Assembly: GCF_014851395.1 (NCBI RefSeq)
Contig: NW_024041373.1
Coordinates: forward strand, 24,468,693-24,532,692
Direction of reading: 5' to 3'
DNA: 64,000 bases
Origin: Micropterus salmoides
Lineage: Eukaryota; Chordata; Actinopteri; Centrarchiformes; Centrarchidae
Below are positions 27,201-34,728 of this stretch, piece by piece. The position numbers and the translations under genes are program-made. The notes beneath the pieces were generated by a model. That model saw nothing but the letters and a program-made list of their open reading frames with translations. It searched no databases and was not told the origin of the DNA. The stretch's first letter is position 1. The number at the start of each line of letters is the position of its first letter.

Positions 27201-28994
27201 GTGATGTAAGAGCTTCCTGACAGACATTTGGCAATGACAGCGCTTTTTTTCCCAGCCTGTCTGAAGCCTGAAGCGTGGTCGTATCTTGCTTTGTAACTTG
27301 ATTGAAGAAAATCACTTTATAATGAATGCAGGGTAAGTTAACTTTTAGCTCAATGCATGCTGTGTGTACTTCAGAATAAGCAAACATATGTTGGTTTGTC
27401 TGTCTGACAGCTTGTCAACTGAAGCTCTCAGTGTTACCTACTCTTGTAAAAACATTAGATGTTGTTCTGCTGCTGTAGGAGTCGTGTGTCTGAAGACTCT
27501 GTTCGCCCACTGCACATGATAACACGTTATGTAGTTTACATATTCCGTTCATTTGAAGCCTGGCAGTCGTCAAATTGGTTGTAAAAGTGTTCCAACAAGG
27601 GGCGCCGCTTAGCTCATCAATAGAGCACACGCCCCATGTAGAAAGACTGAGTCCGACCCACTGCCCTTTGCTGCATGTCGTCCCCTTTCTCTCTCCCACG
27701 TTTCCTGTCTCTCATCTTTCCTATATCTATATAAAAAGGTACAAAAGACCCCAAAAATATATTTTAGGAGAAATGCTACTATACTTATGTTGGGCTCATT
27801 GCAATTACTTCAAACATCTTTATTGTTAATGCACATTTTATACAGTACTTATGTTTAAAATAAGTTATTGACTATGTTATTATTTCAAAGTTTATGCACA
27901 GTGCTGCTAATTTTATTTGTGGTTTTCAATATAAAACTGGGTGAAATGGTTTCAATGTGTGTGTGTGTGTGTGTATCAGTACTTTCTGAACATCTTCAGC
28001 ACATTTTAACAATACCGCGATAATACTGATTACCGTGATTATTTGGGTCATTATAATCGTGATATGAAACGTTTGTACTGTTTCATCTCTTCAAATAACC
28101 ATGTAAATACTCTTTCAACGTCCTGCTTCAGATTCACATTTATATCTATTTACACTTGAGACCTTCCCACTTCAGTGTGTACAGCTGTGTATGTGCACAT
28201 GGCTTCTTTTCTTGCGTAAGTACAAAAGCTTCTTCTGTGAACACACCTGAGTAAAAGTGCGTATGAAGTGCCGGGCACGCCCGTATGTGAATTATTGTCC
28301 CCTCTGACCTTATGTCTACGTGGATCACTCCATGTTTTGTGACTGCTGGTAGTCTGAGAGGGCCTGGTTAATATCTGAAAGAGGCACCGGCCAAACCCTG
28401 TGTGTTCGTACGTGCGTGTGTTTTGTGAAACAATTTCTAGTGACTGCTCTCAAGGTCAATTATTGTTTTAAACCAAAGGAAACTCAAAGAAACAGATAAA
28501 ATGAAGGTTAAGTTTAGTTTTCCTTCTGCTATTTAGGCAGACAGCTTTGGTTTTGATTAATTTGCAGCTTTGGGCTGAGAAGTTTCCACTCCCAACTCCA
28601 GAATTTGTTTTGGCCTAACACTAGTCTACAGGGTCTCAGTTGGGCTGGACATCCCTAATAAGGCATAATATTACAATTTAGGCTTAAAAACCTCGCCTAC
28701 TGCAACTTTATGACGTATACTTTATGCATGTGTGTGCGTCTGTAAGCATGTAAAACCCTCATTGGCACCGTGCAACAGTATGTGTCACTTTTGTGTTTTC
28801 CCAGTGTTCGTGTGTGAACCGACCATCCTCTAAATCACAACCAGATGGTTGGAGAGAAAGAGAGGGAGGGAGACACAGAGAGTGTATGACTGTACCTCTC
28901 TCTCTGCGCCTGTGGTTGTGTCCAGCAGTTTCTCCAGTTCGGTGTGCATGGAGCTCTCCAGCTGCTGCCGCATCATTTCCTGGAACTCAGCCAT
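593..28994 (-). CDS. ugp2: UTP-glucose-1-phosphate uridylyltransferase (UDP-glucose pyrophosphorylase), 5' part of the gene, five coding exons
   Basis: Ugp2 converts UTP and glucose-1-phosphate to UDP-glucose and pyrophosphate in the cytosol, feeding glycogen and glycoconjugate synthesis. Five exons join in frame (28994-28896, 26400-26293, 10820-10635, 3675-3542, 890-593) to give 275 codons, about the first 55% of a protein usually near 500 residues. Visible hallmarks are the nucleotide-binding glycine-rich loop KLNGGLGTSMG with GPKS (about residues 96-112), the GHGD motif (206-209) and NIDNLGATVD (235-244). Every junction is GT-AG. The start is taken at the ATG beginning MAEFQEMMRQQ, because the candidate upstream exon places a stop in frame just before it; this corresponds to the shorter vertebrate isoform. 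The C-terminal half, including the beta-helix oligomerisation domain, lies beyond the left edge. Identity is certain; which teleost paralogue (a or b) it is cannot be told here. Confidence 0.96.
891..3541. other. ugp2 intron 4
   Basis: AT-rich intron. It has an A25 run at 3171-3195 (a possible retroposon tail, though no body was recognised to its left). Nothing else stands out. Confidence 0.7.
3542..3675 (-). CDS. ugp2: ugp2 coding exon 4
   Basis: 134 nt encoding HLNKTYNTDVPLVLMNSF through FNQS plus two bases (AG) of the next Arg codon. It covers residues 132-175 of the reconstructed product and is nearly identical to other vertebrate Ugp2. The acceptor is tttgtcccacag and the donor gtgaga. 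Confidence 0.97.
5149..5191. repeat. perfect 43-nt palindrome with paired octamer motifs
   Basis: Two 21-nt arms (5149-5169 and 5171-5191) are exact reverse complements around a single T. The arms meet as ATGCAAAT-T-ATTTGCAT, two inverted POU octamers. A direct repeat of about 15 nt (AAATACGGATTAAA) precedes it at about 5121-5150. It lies in ugp2 intron 3. Confidence 0.9.
5764..5985 (+). mobile_element. tRNA-derived SINE
   Basis: A tRNA-like head with an A-box-like GTGGCTCAGGAGGTAC is followed by a B-box-like segment and a conserved body ending in GTGCTTTGAGTAGGCG, CGCTTTACAAATCCAGACC. This is a familiar teleost SINE layout. The family was recognised by memory of the pattern, not by search. 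Confidence 0.8.
6665..7526 (+). mobile_element. solo LTR of a Gypsy-type retrotransposon
   Basis: An 862-bp block starts TGTCAGGG and ends GAACGTAACA (TG...CA), flanked by the 4-bp duplication ATAT (6661-6664 and 7527-7530). It is T- and C-rich on the plus strand, has a TATA-like GTGTATATACC at about 7241 and a polyadenylation signal GGAATAAACC at about 7430, followed by a terminal segment typical of fish Gypsy LTRs. No internal coding region is adjacent, so it is a solo LTR left by recombination. Confidence 0.85.
8150..8255. repeat. degenerate AT-rich tandem repeat
   Basis: Imperfect reiterations of TTAGTATGTT-like units (TAGTATGTTAGTATGTTTTAG and similar). Low-complexity intron DNA. Confidence 0.6.
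10635..10820 (-). CDS. ugp2: ugp2 coding exon 3, nucleotide-binding loop
   Basis: 186 nt, 62 codons, starting IQPYDKIAARGLPDN and ending NTFLDLTVQQIE. It carries the uridine-nucleotide-binding signature LNGGLGTSMGCKGPKS. The acceptor is preceded by a long CT tract (ctctcctccag) and the donor is gtaaag. Both ends are in phase 0. Confidence 0.97.
11483..11511. repeat. (GGGA)n microsatellite
   Basis: Six near-perfect GGAG/GGGA units. Confidence 0.85.
11729..11755. repeat. A27 homopolymer
   Basis: An uninterrupted run of A. It may be the tail of a decayed retroposon on the plus strand, but no body was recognised upstream. Confidence 0.8.
12990..13230 (+). pseudogene. LINE reverse-transcriptase fragment
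   Basis: One plus frame reads VPQVSEFGPLLFIIYIKNIS and then CYADDTILSELQFA, which are the conserved blocks (VPQGS...GPLLF and YADD) of non-LTR reverse transcriptases of the L2/CR1/Rex type. YADD is at 13188-13199. It is a short, 5'- and 3'-truncated relic abutting the Tc1 remnant. Confidence 0.85.
13330..14073 (-). mobile_element. Tc1-like transposon, internally deleted
   Basis: Subterminal inverted repeats lie at 13356-13416 and 13929-13989 (about 61 nt, roughly 85-90% identical). The right terminus ends in CTCACTTTTGTGAGATACTG, typical of Tc1 elements; the left terminus is truncated. Between them a transposase remnant reads on the minus strand. About half of a full element, including the DDE catalytic core, is missing. 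Confidence 0.9.
13558..13914 (-). pseudogene. Tc1 transposase N-terminal remnant
   Basis: The minus frame reads KLSCSTVAKPIQRFNGTGS, then RPRHGRPKKLSACAQCHIQR and NRRMSAASIAVEVE: the paired helix-turn-helix DNA-binding domain with its GRPK linker. It runs into KMMHKKTHKQAQEG and stops; the DDE domain is deleted. It cannot encode an active enzyme. Confidence 0.9.
14441..15007. mobile_element. hAT-type non-autonomous element (567 bp)
   Basis: Terminal inverted repeats TAGGGCTGGACGATT at both ends. Flanks TTCCATAAT and TTCCATAT look like an 8-bp duplication with one indel. The AT-rich interior carries no transposase. Confidence 0.75.
15200..15229. repeat. (AC)15 microsatellite
   Basis: Perfect dinucleotide run. 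Confidence 0.9.
15630..15800. repeat. possible LINE 3'-tail fragment
   Basis: TTTATTATCCCAAGTGGGAAA resembles the antisense 3' end common in fish LINEs. A related TTTATTGTCAAGTAG segment occurs at 36262-36380. Weak pattern match only. Confidence 0.35.
16205..16310. mobile_element. terminal fragment of a hAT-like MITE
   Basis: Short AATCAATTAATCATGAAAATAAT segment followed by TTGTAGGACTAG, resembling one end of the family also seen at 29340-29640 and 57110-57440. Confidence 0.35.
19590..20120. mobile_element. probable composite MITE
   Basis: A block with unusually high CpG and repeated CTACG/GTAGC motifs (TAGCTACGCCATAGGCTACG near 19630; GGCTACAGCTACGTCGTCAT near 20080) in an otherwise AT-rich intron. 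The arms are partly inverted. It resembles a fish DNA-element family, but boundaries are unclear. Confidence 0.4.
20213..20346. mobile_element. short MITE with terminal inverted repeats (134 bp)
   Basis: Left end TAATGGCCCTTTCAGATAG and right end (reverse complement) TAATGGGCCTTTCAGACAG match at 17 of 19 positions. No clear target duplication, so the superfamily is unassigned. Confidence 0.7.
21836..22466. mobile_element. MITE with 17-bp perfect terminal inverted repeats (631 bp)
   Basis: AGGCCCCATCCACACTA at the left end is exactly inverted at the right end. The interior has no transposase frame. No matching target duplication was seen. Confidence 0.8.
23525..23858 (-). pseudogene. LINE ORF2 C-terminal fragment (3' part)
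   Basis: The minus frame gives RRALQQVIKTAQKIIGTYLP, then VRCLRRAQRILKDSTHP, then after a frameshift LFTPLPSGKRYRSF. This is the cysteine-rich tail region typical of L2/CR1-type LINE ORF2. It is broken by a frameshift and a G-run at about 23571-23582. Confidence 0.85.
23860..24461. mobile_element. MITE inserted in the LINE fragment (about 600 bp)
   Basis: Long imperfect inverted ends: left GTACCAGCTCGACTCGCCT and right (reverse complement) GTACCAGCTCAACTCGCCT, beyond a purine/pyrimidine-rich tip (CCATTTCCA and CCGTTTTTCCA). It separates two colinear pieces of the same LINE reading frame. Confidence 0.75.
24485..24630 (-). pseudogene. LINE ORF2 fragment (5' part), separated by the MITE
   Basis: The minus frame reads QQVNSFRFLGISITHTSQ, NLTWSSHFFTLVKKAQKRL, matching the region just N-terminal to the piece at 23525-23858. 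The junction with the MITE carries a (TTAAGC)n run at 24465-24484. Confidence 0.8.
26293..26400 (-). CDS. ugp2: ugp2 coding exon 2
   Basis: 108 nt, 36 codons, reading VSRKDFEGFKNLFHRFLQ and ending IQRPPEDS. It matches the N-terminal helical region of vertebrate Ugp2. The donor gtaagt and acceptor tctatttcag are both strong. The intron that follows (10821-26292) is 15.5 kb, by far the longest resolved here. Confidence 0.97.
26401..28895. other. ugp2 intron 1 of the coding region
   Basis: Holds the SINE and a (TG)11 run at 27954-27975. Otherwise no recognisable content. Confidence 0.65.
27601..27757 (+). mobile_element. tRNA-derived SINE
   Basis: The tRNA-like head GGCGCCGCTTAGCTCATCAA, an AGAGC-type A box, then GCCCTTTGCTGCATGTCG, a CT-rich stretch and an A-rich tail with AAAAGACCCCAAAAATAT. 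A well-known teleost SINE design, somewhat decayed. Confidence 0.85.
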
Positions 28995-29023
28995 CCCACC
29001 TCTGGCCTCTCCTTTACTCAGAC
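28896..29023 (-). CDS. ugp2: ugp2 first coding exon, containing the start codon
   Basis: A 128-nt exon, open throughout as LSKGEARGGMAEFQEMMRQQ... to TTTGAERE. The ATG at 28994-28992 (MAEFQEMM) is the likely start. The nine open codons before it resemble the N-terminus of the longer vertebrate isoform, so an alternative upstream coding exon I failed to find remains possible. The acceptor is cgcctgtccag and the donor gtacag. Confidence 0.92.
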
Positions 29024-29339
29024 CTGGACAGGCGAGATAGTGGAAGATGGGGGGGCAAGGTTTTACACTGCTGCAACATAGCCGAATCCTAATTTATTCT
29101 GGATCCTGACAATGATTCTTACCTGTGCCTGCCTCATTTTATTAACTCAAACCATCAGTTTTAGCCTTGACTGCCATTAATTAAAGCTATAAAGAGAATT
29201 GTTCTATGTTAGATTACTGCAAGTCGACTGATATTGTTCTATATTTCTAAAATAAGACTGATTTTAATTCACACAAGGTAGAAAAATCAAGAGTACCCCA
29301 ACCATAACAGTACAGACAACTGAATCTCCAGCAGCAAAA

Positions 29340-29640
29340 ATGAATCAATAAATCAATTAGTGGATCAACATAAAATTATTGGCAACTATTTTGATAAATA
29401 GATTAATCATTTAAGCGAATGAAGAAAAAAAAAAGCTAAATATTTGATGGCTCTGCTCTCTTAAGTGTGAGACTGCTGCTTTATTTAACATTTTTGTAAA
29501 TTTTATATTTTTGCGTTTTGGACAGATGCTGGATGACGTCGGCTTGTGCTCTAGGATATACTGATTGTACGTTTTCACTGTTTCCAGATATTTTACAGAC
29601 CCGACAGTTTAAGCAGTGGAAAATAATCAAAGAGATGAAT
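29340..29640. mobile_element. decayed hAT-like MITE
   Basis: AATCAATTAGTGGATCAACA, ATTGGCAACTATTTTGATAA and a TTTTTTGTAAATTTTATA-type middle resemble a widespread fish family whose ends read TAATCGATTAGTCGA. The same family appears inverted at 57110-57440. Confidence 0.5.
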
Positions 29641-31911
29641 CACACCTATAAACAAAGAAATGCCAAGCCTAAATTATATTAATTATGAACTAGCACGAGT
29701 AGGTTTCGCCAAACAAGGTCACTGACTTTTCAAACGTAACACATTCATCTCAGAGTCCTCATCAAGATGTAGAGTGAGATACAATGCAAAAATGTGACTA
29801 ACTTAACCTGTTGAACCTGTTTGGTTTTCTTTGATGCTAAAGATTGACGCATTTCAGGAACTACTATAACACAGTTGCAACATACAGGTAAGTGCCAGCA
29901 AATGAGACAACTCATACTATGAAAACAAAACACAGATACAGAACTGATTTTAAGGCTGGATGACTCAAACATGCCATACTCTTTATAATCTTACTAGGCA
30001 TCTGCAATATTTTAGCGAGTAAAAGTAGGAGAGGGAGAGTGTGAGAGGTCTTGAGAGTAACCACATGTTACACACAAGATTCTTCTCAGTCTGCCTTTCA
30101 GCACTCTCTTCATTGGTTAGCAGATTTGCACAGTGGTGAATCGAGAGACCTTACTACAGAAGAAGTCACCACTTCTGGCACACAGACAACAACAGGAAAA
30201 AACTAACCTTTCTGGGCGGACCACAGATCGACAACGGCAGCATAAGGAAATCAGAAGGATTTACAGTACACCAGCGTTTCACAATCCCTGGTTAAGATTT
30301 TGATTTACGTACACAGCAATATTTTGATAGCGGGCAATAAAAACCATGTGCCGGCTAACTGCTTGTGGTAAATCCAGATTATCCATAATCAATAGATTAA
30401 CGACAGCATTTTATAAACTGCACCTACGAATCTATTGCTTAATGGATAAAATACATCAATTAATCAAGTCATTTAGATCACATGTTGAAGTAGTGACAAA
30501 TGCCCATCACAATCTCCTAGATTGTGAAAGCTGTATACATCAAGTATTTGCAATTTTTACATTTAAATTATTTGTTGATTATCAAAATGAGAGTCTATCA
30601 GTTGATTGCATGGAGTGTTGATTGATTGAGCAAATCGATTTAAACGTGCGCTAGGCAGTGAAATTAATTTGACAACAAACCAACCATCATTCGGAGGTCC
30701 CGTTCTCTTCTAAAAGACCTAAAAACAATATCAGGAGTCTTTTTTTAGAATTTAGGAAATAATCGTCAACTAAAAATCAGCTCTCTTTAGCACATTAGGT
30801 TTACATAAAGGGCTGAATGCTCTATTCATGGCAGTAACATGTAACTCAATGGCAGGTTGGCTGCTTGTTAGACAGCATCGACAGGACATGTTGAAGGAAA
30901 TGAACAGAGAAATAAATACAAAACACATAGCCAATTATTTATTAGCCTGAAGGACTGAAATAACTTTGACCAGAACACCACCTGACTGCTTTTTTTAAGG
31001 TCCACATAAAAGTTGTGGACTATGAATCAATCAGAAATATCTGAATTTAATTTGTCAGGTCCAGTATGGTGTGTTCATGTACAGCTGAATTTCCATTGCA
31101 ATCAAGGGATACAGTATCAAGTTGGTAGAAGATGGTCATGTTGTGATCCAAAGGTTAATATAAAGAAAATTACTCTTCAGTCTCAGATATCAGAGTATGA
31201 AAGTTTCAATCAGAGATTTAAACTTTATGGAGCAGGGATGAACCCAATACTTGCTTGGAAGGCAGTAAGAATAGTTACATTTAAAAAATACCTGAAAGGT
31301 AGAAAAAAACACATTGTATGGTCCAAATGTCCTAATATACCCTTTGACAACACCACTTACCTTCTACATAAAGCGTCATGTTTCAGCTGTCAAATAGCGA
31401 CCAGATCAGCAATACATACGGTTAAATTATAAAAAGGTAAATCCAAAACAGAGGAAACGCGTCAAATTAAATAGTCCAGAGAGCATTCACAGTAAAAACC
31501 GACGTGTCACTGAATACAAAAGTTTCCATGAGGTATCCTTAAAACCAGCCAACTGATCATTCATTCAGGAGCCCTTACGTCCATTCACAACTGAATCTCT
31601 GGAGGGATGAGACGTCCTGTCTACCTCACGTACGTAAAAACAAGGACACATTCATACGACCACACTTAGTATCTCTGTGGGCAGAAGCCAGACGTCGTCC
31701 ACGAACACGGAGCTGTGGCGAAACTAGCAGCAGGATCCTTGATTGCTTTCGGTGTCTGCCTTTCTTTACAGACTGCCCCAGTACTGTAAACCACGTCACA
31801 AATCCTGGCTGCGAGTCCCAACCTCTGGTCATGTTCTTCTTTTCGCCTCGCCCCCTGTCTTCAATTTTCACCTTATTGGCACAACAACAAACATCCCGTC
31901 AATTTACTAAC

Positions 31912-31953
31912 CTCAGTGAGATGCAGACAAGCGAGTCAATCCGCGTGATCTGC
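31912..31953 (-). other. ugp2: candidate untranslated exon of ugp2 (42 nt)
   Basis: On the minus strand a good acceptor (catttccccttcag) is followed 42 nt later by a donor (GAG|gttagt). Joined to the first coding exon it ends with TGA in frame, so it would be 5' untranslated and would force initiation at the internal ATG. Splice signals only; no transcript evidence. Confidence 0.4.
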
Positions 31954-32240
31954 CTGAAGGGGAAATGAATGACTGGTGGGTGGATGGACAGAGGGGAGGG
32001 GGGGAACGGTATGCACTCAAGAAACAATGAGTATTAACGCGGTGTGCATACTTGACAGACATTAAGATCACTCAAATCAACGGCGGTACCTGAACCTCAC
32101 ACAAGAACAAACGGTCGTTTTCGAACTGTTGGGCTAATGTTTCGCAGCAAGCTAACTTTAAAATGCTACCACTCGCTTAGGGGAAACGTGATAACGTCAA
32201 GAGTGATCAAATGTTTTTAGATTTAAAGGTATGTTCTTAC

Positions 32241-32440
32241 TGTGTGACTGTAGGATGGTAGCGGAAGACAAGTCGATGGGGTCGGCCTCGGTCCTGCGGG
32301 TCTGAAGGACCGCAAGTAATCCCGCAGAGGAGACAAGACAGCGGGGTAACTTACACACTGGTAACGTTACACACAATATGTGTGGTTTTTTTAACAGGTT
32401 TTCACCTTTAAAGACTGCGCTGTTGTTTCCCAACGACCCC
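32241..32440 (-). other. ugp2: candidate ugp2 leader exon and promoter-proximal region
   Basis: A stretch richer in G, C and CpG than its surroundings lies upstream of ugp2 and ends in a minus-strand donor (CACACA|gtaaga at 32240). It fits a noncoding first exon. The right boundary (transcription start) is a guess. Confidence 0.35.
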
Positions 32441-34170
32441 GCTATATAAAAAAATCCTTAAAGGGTAAAAAAAAAATTTAAGAACTTAAAAAAAAAAGCT
32501 TTTTAGTTTGAAAACATTTTACACTTCAGTGCCATTCCCAGCAGCGGCGAATGGGAACGCTGCATGAGGATGGAAGCCAATGAAAAGGCGTCTTTGCCTG
32601 TGACGCAGTTTTGACTGCCAATAGATTTCTGCAACGTTCAATGTGGTTTCTCACAGTTCCGGGTTGAAGAATTCTGTAAATAGGAAATACCAAAAAGCCC
32701 ACATCTGCCTGACCGCACTGACCTTGGTATTTGAGTTTTAAAGTACCGGTTAACCTTTTGAAGTACATCCATATATTATCATTAGTATCAAATTGGCTAG
32801 ACAGGATTAAACATTACACTAGATACACCAGATTTACCTCACTAATGTTGGGATAGTGAATGTTATTGGTAGATTAATCCCCTTTAATGGTTGGTTGTTT
32901 TTAGTCAGCGATGACACACGTGAAATTACATGCGTGTCAATTACAATACATTCCCAATTACATGTTACATAAACAGTCCTCAGGATGCTGGGAAGGGAAA
33001 AACTTGAAAATACTGCCCCTGAGTGGCAACACTGTGACATTGCTCTGTACTTGAGCTTCTATTGTACAGTGTTACTGTCTACAAATACCTTTCACCAAGG
33101 CTGGACAATACAGGTCACAATATTTCTGTCAGGTATAACTGTATTTATTCAAATCCTGGGTTTGTTTAAGATATTTGGGCTTGATGATATACAATTTGGT
33201 TGTTCAAATGTATAACAGGATGTAAATAATAATAGTATGTTAATTCTAATTACCATGAAGTCCAGCATCATAAGCATCAACTAAACAAACTGTCGTTATT
33301 TTTCTGAAACTACAGGACTAAATGTGATATATAGTATACTAGTAATCATATTTACCCTCCACACTGCATAATTCATGGTCCTAAGGTAACAATAAGAAAA
33401 CCTGGTCCCGGTTTGTGCGTCCAGCCACCTATCTATCCCTACTAATATGATGCAAATCGGTGAGGGGTAAAACCTCAACAGGTCGCCTGTCTTGTATAGA
33501 TTATATTTGTTACTGCAGTGCAGACTCCAAGAACATTTTTATTAGTGACAAAGTATATTCTATTGTTCTATCACAGGACAAAATGTATAAAAACATTCAC
33601 AGACAAATTAGAGTCACTAATTCACCTAACATGCATGTTGTTGGACTGTGGGAGGAAACCCGCAGACACAGGGAGAACAACCATGCATAAAGTGCCCATC
33701 TGGCTGGCAAACTTGTGCCCTGGACCTTCTTGCTATGAGGTGACAATGCTAACCACTCAGCCCCTAAACCTACTATTTATGGCAACTGAAGAAGTGGCAA
33801 CTACATTGTGCCTATTTGTTTGCCTGTAAGAGGACAAAAACACTTGTAAAACAAAAGTAAACCCATCAACACACAACTACATTGTTAGTTTTTTTATTGT
33901 TTGAGCTTTAAAAGTGATGCATTCCAGTGTTTGAGGACTTCATCATTGACTATATGTAACAACCATCCACGTTTCACTTACCCCCAGAGAAAAGTTAATG
34001 GAAAATAGCTAGTAATAAAGTCGTTGAACTTTCAGTATATACTGTATACTTAAGTTGGAGTTATACTTGTGCTTTAGTGTACAGCAGCCTTGCTATGATT
34101 GTCTGCTTTCTAATGAAAAGAGACTAATGCCGTGGAATAATTTTTAGCCAAAGTAAACTGGTTACCTTCT
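32441..34170. other. mdh1-ugp2 intergenic region
   Basis: About 1.7 kb between the probable mdh1 polyadenylation site and the ugp2 leader. It contains the SINE; no other gene is seen. Confidence 0.6.
33590..33766 (-). mobile_element. tRNA-derived SINE, minus strand
   Basis: On the minus strand: GGGGCTGAGTGGTTAGCATT (A box), AGCAAGAAGGTCCAGGG (B-box region), then GTTTCCTCCCACAGTCCAAC and CATGCATGTTAGGTGAATTA. This is the classic vertebrate/fish SINE body. Confidence 0.85.
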
Positions 34171-34539
34171 TTTATTTTCCACTTTGATAGACAGGAGCGG
34201 TCAGAGTAAGTAGATGCTTTGTTGTGCAAATGGATTTGCCAAATCGCAAAATGTGTCTGATATAATGGAGACAATTACTGGGCCTCTCCTTAACTTGCAT
34301 AAAGTTGTCTTCACTATCAACAATCTCCACCTGTATCAAAAACTTCAAGCAACCTCTGTCTCCGTTTGGTACCTATGTAGCTGCTGCACATTTTGGAAAA
34401 GGTGCTAAGGCTAATTTCTATGCTGTAGCCTCCCACAATACAAGTATAAATCCAACTTTACAATCATAAACACTGACTCTTCTCTTTCAAACACACACAC
34501 ACACACACACACAAATGCCGGGGCTGGTGGAGTGCTTTA
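34171..34539 (-). other. mdh1: mdh1 3' untranslated region with polyadenylation signal and (TG)n
   Basis: The first AATAAA on the minus strand downstream of the mdh1 stop is at 34176-34171 (AAAATAAAAG), making a 3' UTR of roughly 450 nt. It contains an (AC)n run at 34491-34513, which is (TG)n in the transcript. The 3' end is inferred from the signal alone. Confidence 0.55.
34491..34513. repeat. (AC)n microsatellite in mdh1 3' UTR
   Basis: Perfect dinucleotide run. Confidence 0.9.
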
Positions 34540-34605
34540 TCACAGGCGTGCGTCTGGAGTTTCGGGGAAGTCTAAGTGCTGGCTGGGTGACCTTGCAGGG
34601 TACAG
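34540..34605 (-). other. mdh1: in-frame extension past the mdh1 stop, ending in a PTS1-like tripeptide
   Basis: After TGA the frame stays open for 21 codons, beginning LYPARSPSQH and ending FPETPDARL, then TGA TAA in tandem. Ala-Arg-Leu at the extreme C-terminus fits the peroxisomal PTS1 consensus. Mammalian MDH1 is known to make a peroxisomal isoform by stop-codon readthrough with an extension ending in such a tripeptide. Function here is inferred from that layout. Confidence 0.6.
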
Positions 34606-34728
34606 TCATACTCCCAGGAAAGCCACAGCTGTGTCTCTCTCCTCTATCAGCTCCGCTGCTGTGGCGTCCATCTTTGATTGGGAGAAGCTGTTGATGGCCA
34701 GGCCCTCCACTATCTTCCAGGTCTTGTC
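34606..34728 (-). CDS. mdh1: mdh1 coding exon 9 with stop
   Basis: 123 nt, 40 codons plus TGA: DKTWKIVEGLAINSFSQS to DTAVAFLGV. The acceptor is ccgtttcctcag. The stop TGA is at 34608-34606 and is followed by CTG. The C-terminus is slightly shorter than the mammalian one. Confidence 0.97.
   Translation of the reverse strand, partial: DKTWKIVEGLAINSFSQSKMDATAAELIEERDTAVAFLGV

Larger units (their letters stand above)
29024..32240. other. 5' untranslated introns of ugp2
   Basis: Between the coding start and the putative promoter. It contains the MITE and the candidate 42-nt exon. A 139-codon open frame at 31013-31432 is unsupported (see rejected). Confidence 0.55.

Noticed and set aside
31013..31432. 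139-codon plus-strand open frame in the ugp2 5' region
   Set aside because: About one frame of this length is expected by chance in 64 kb of AT-rich DNA in six frames. No family motif, no splice logic, AT-rich codons.
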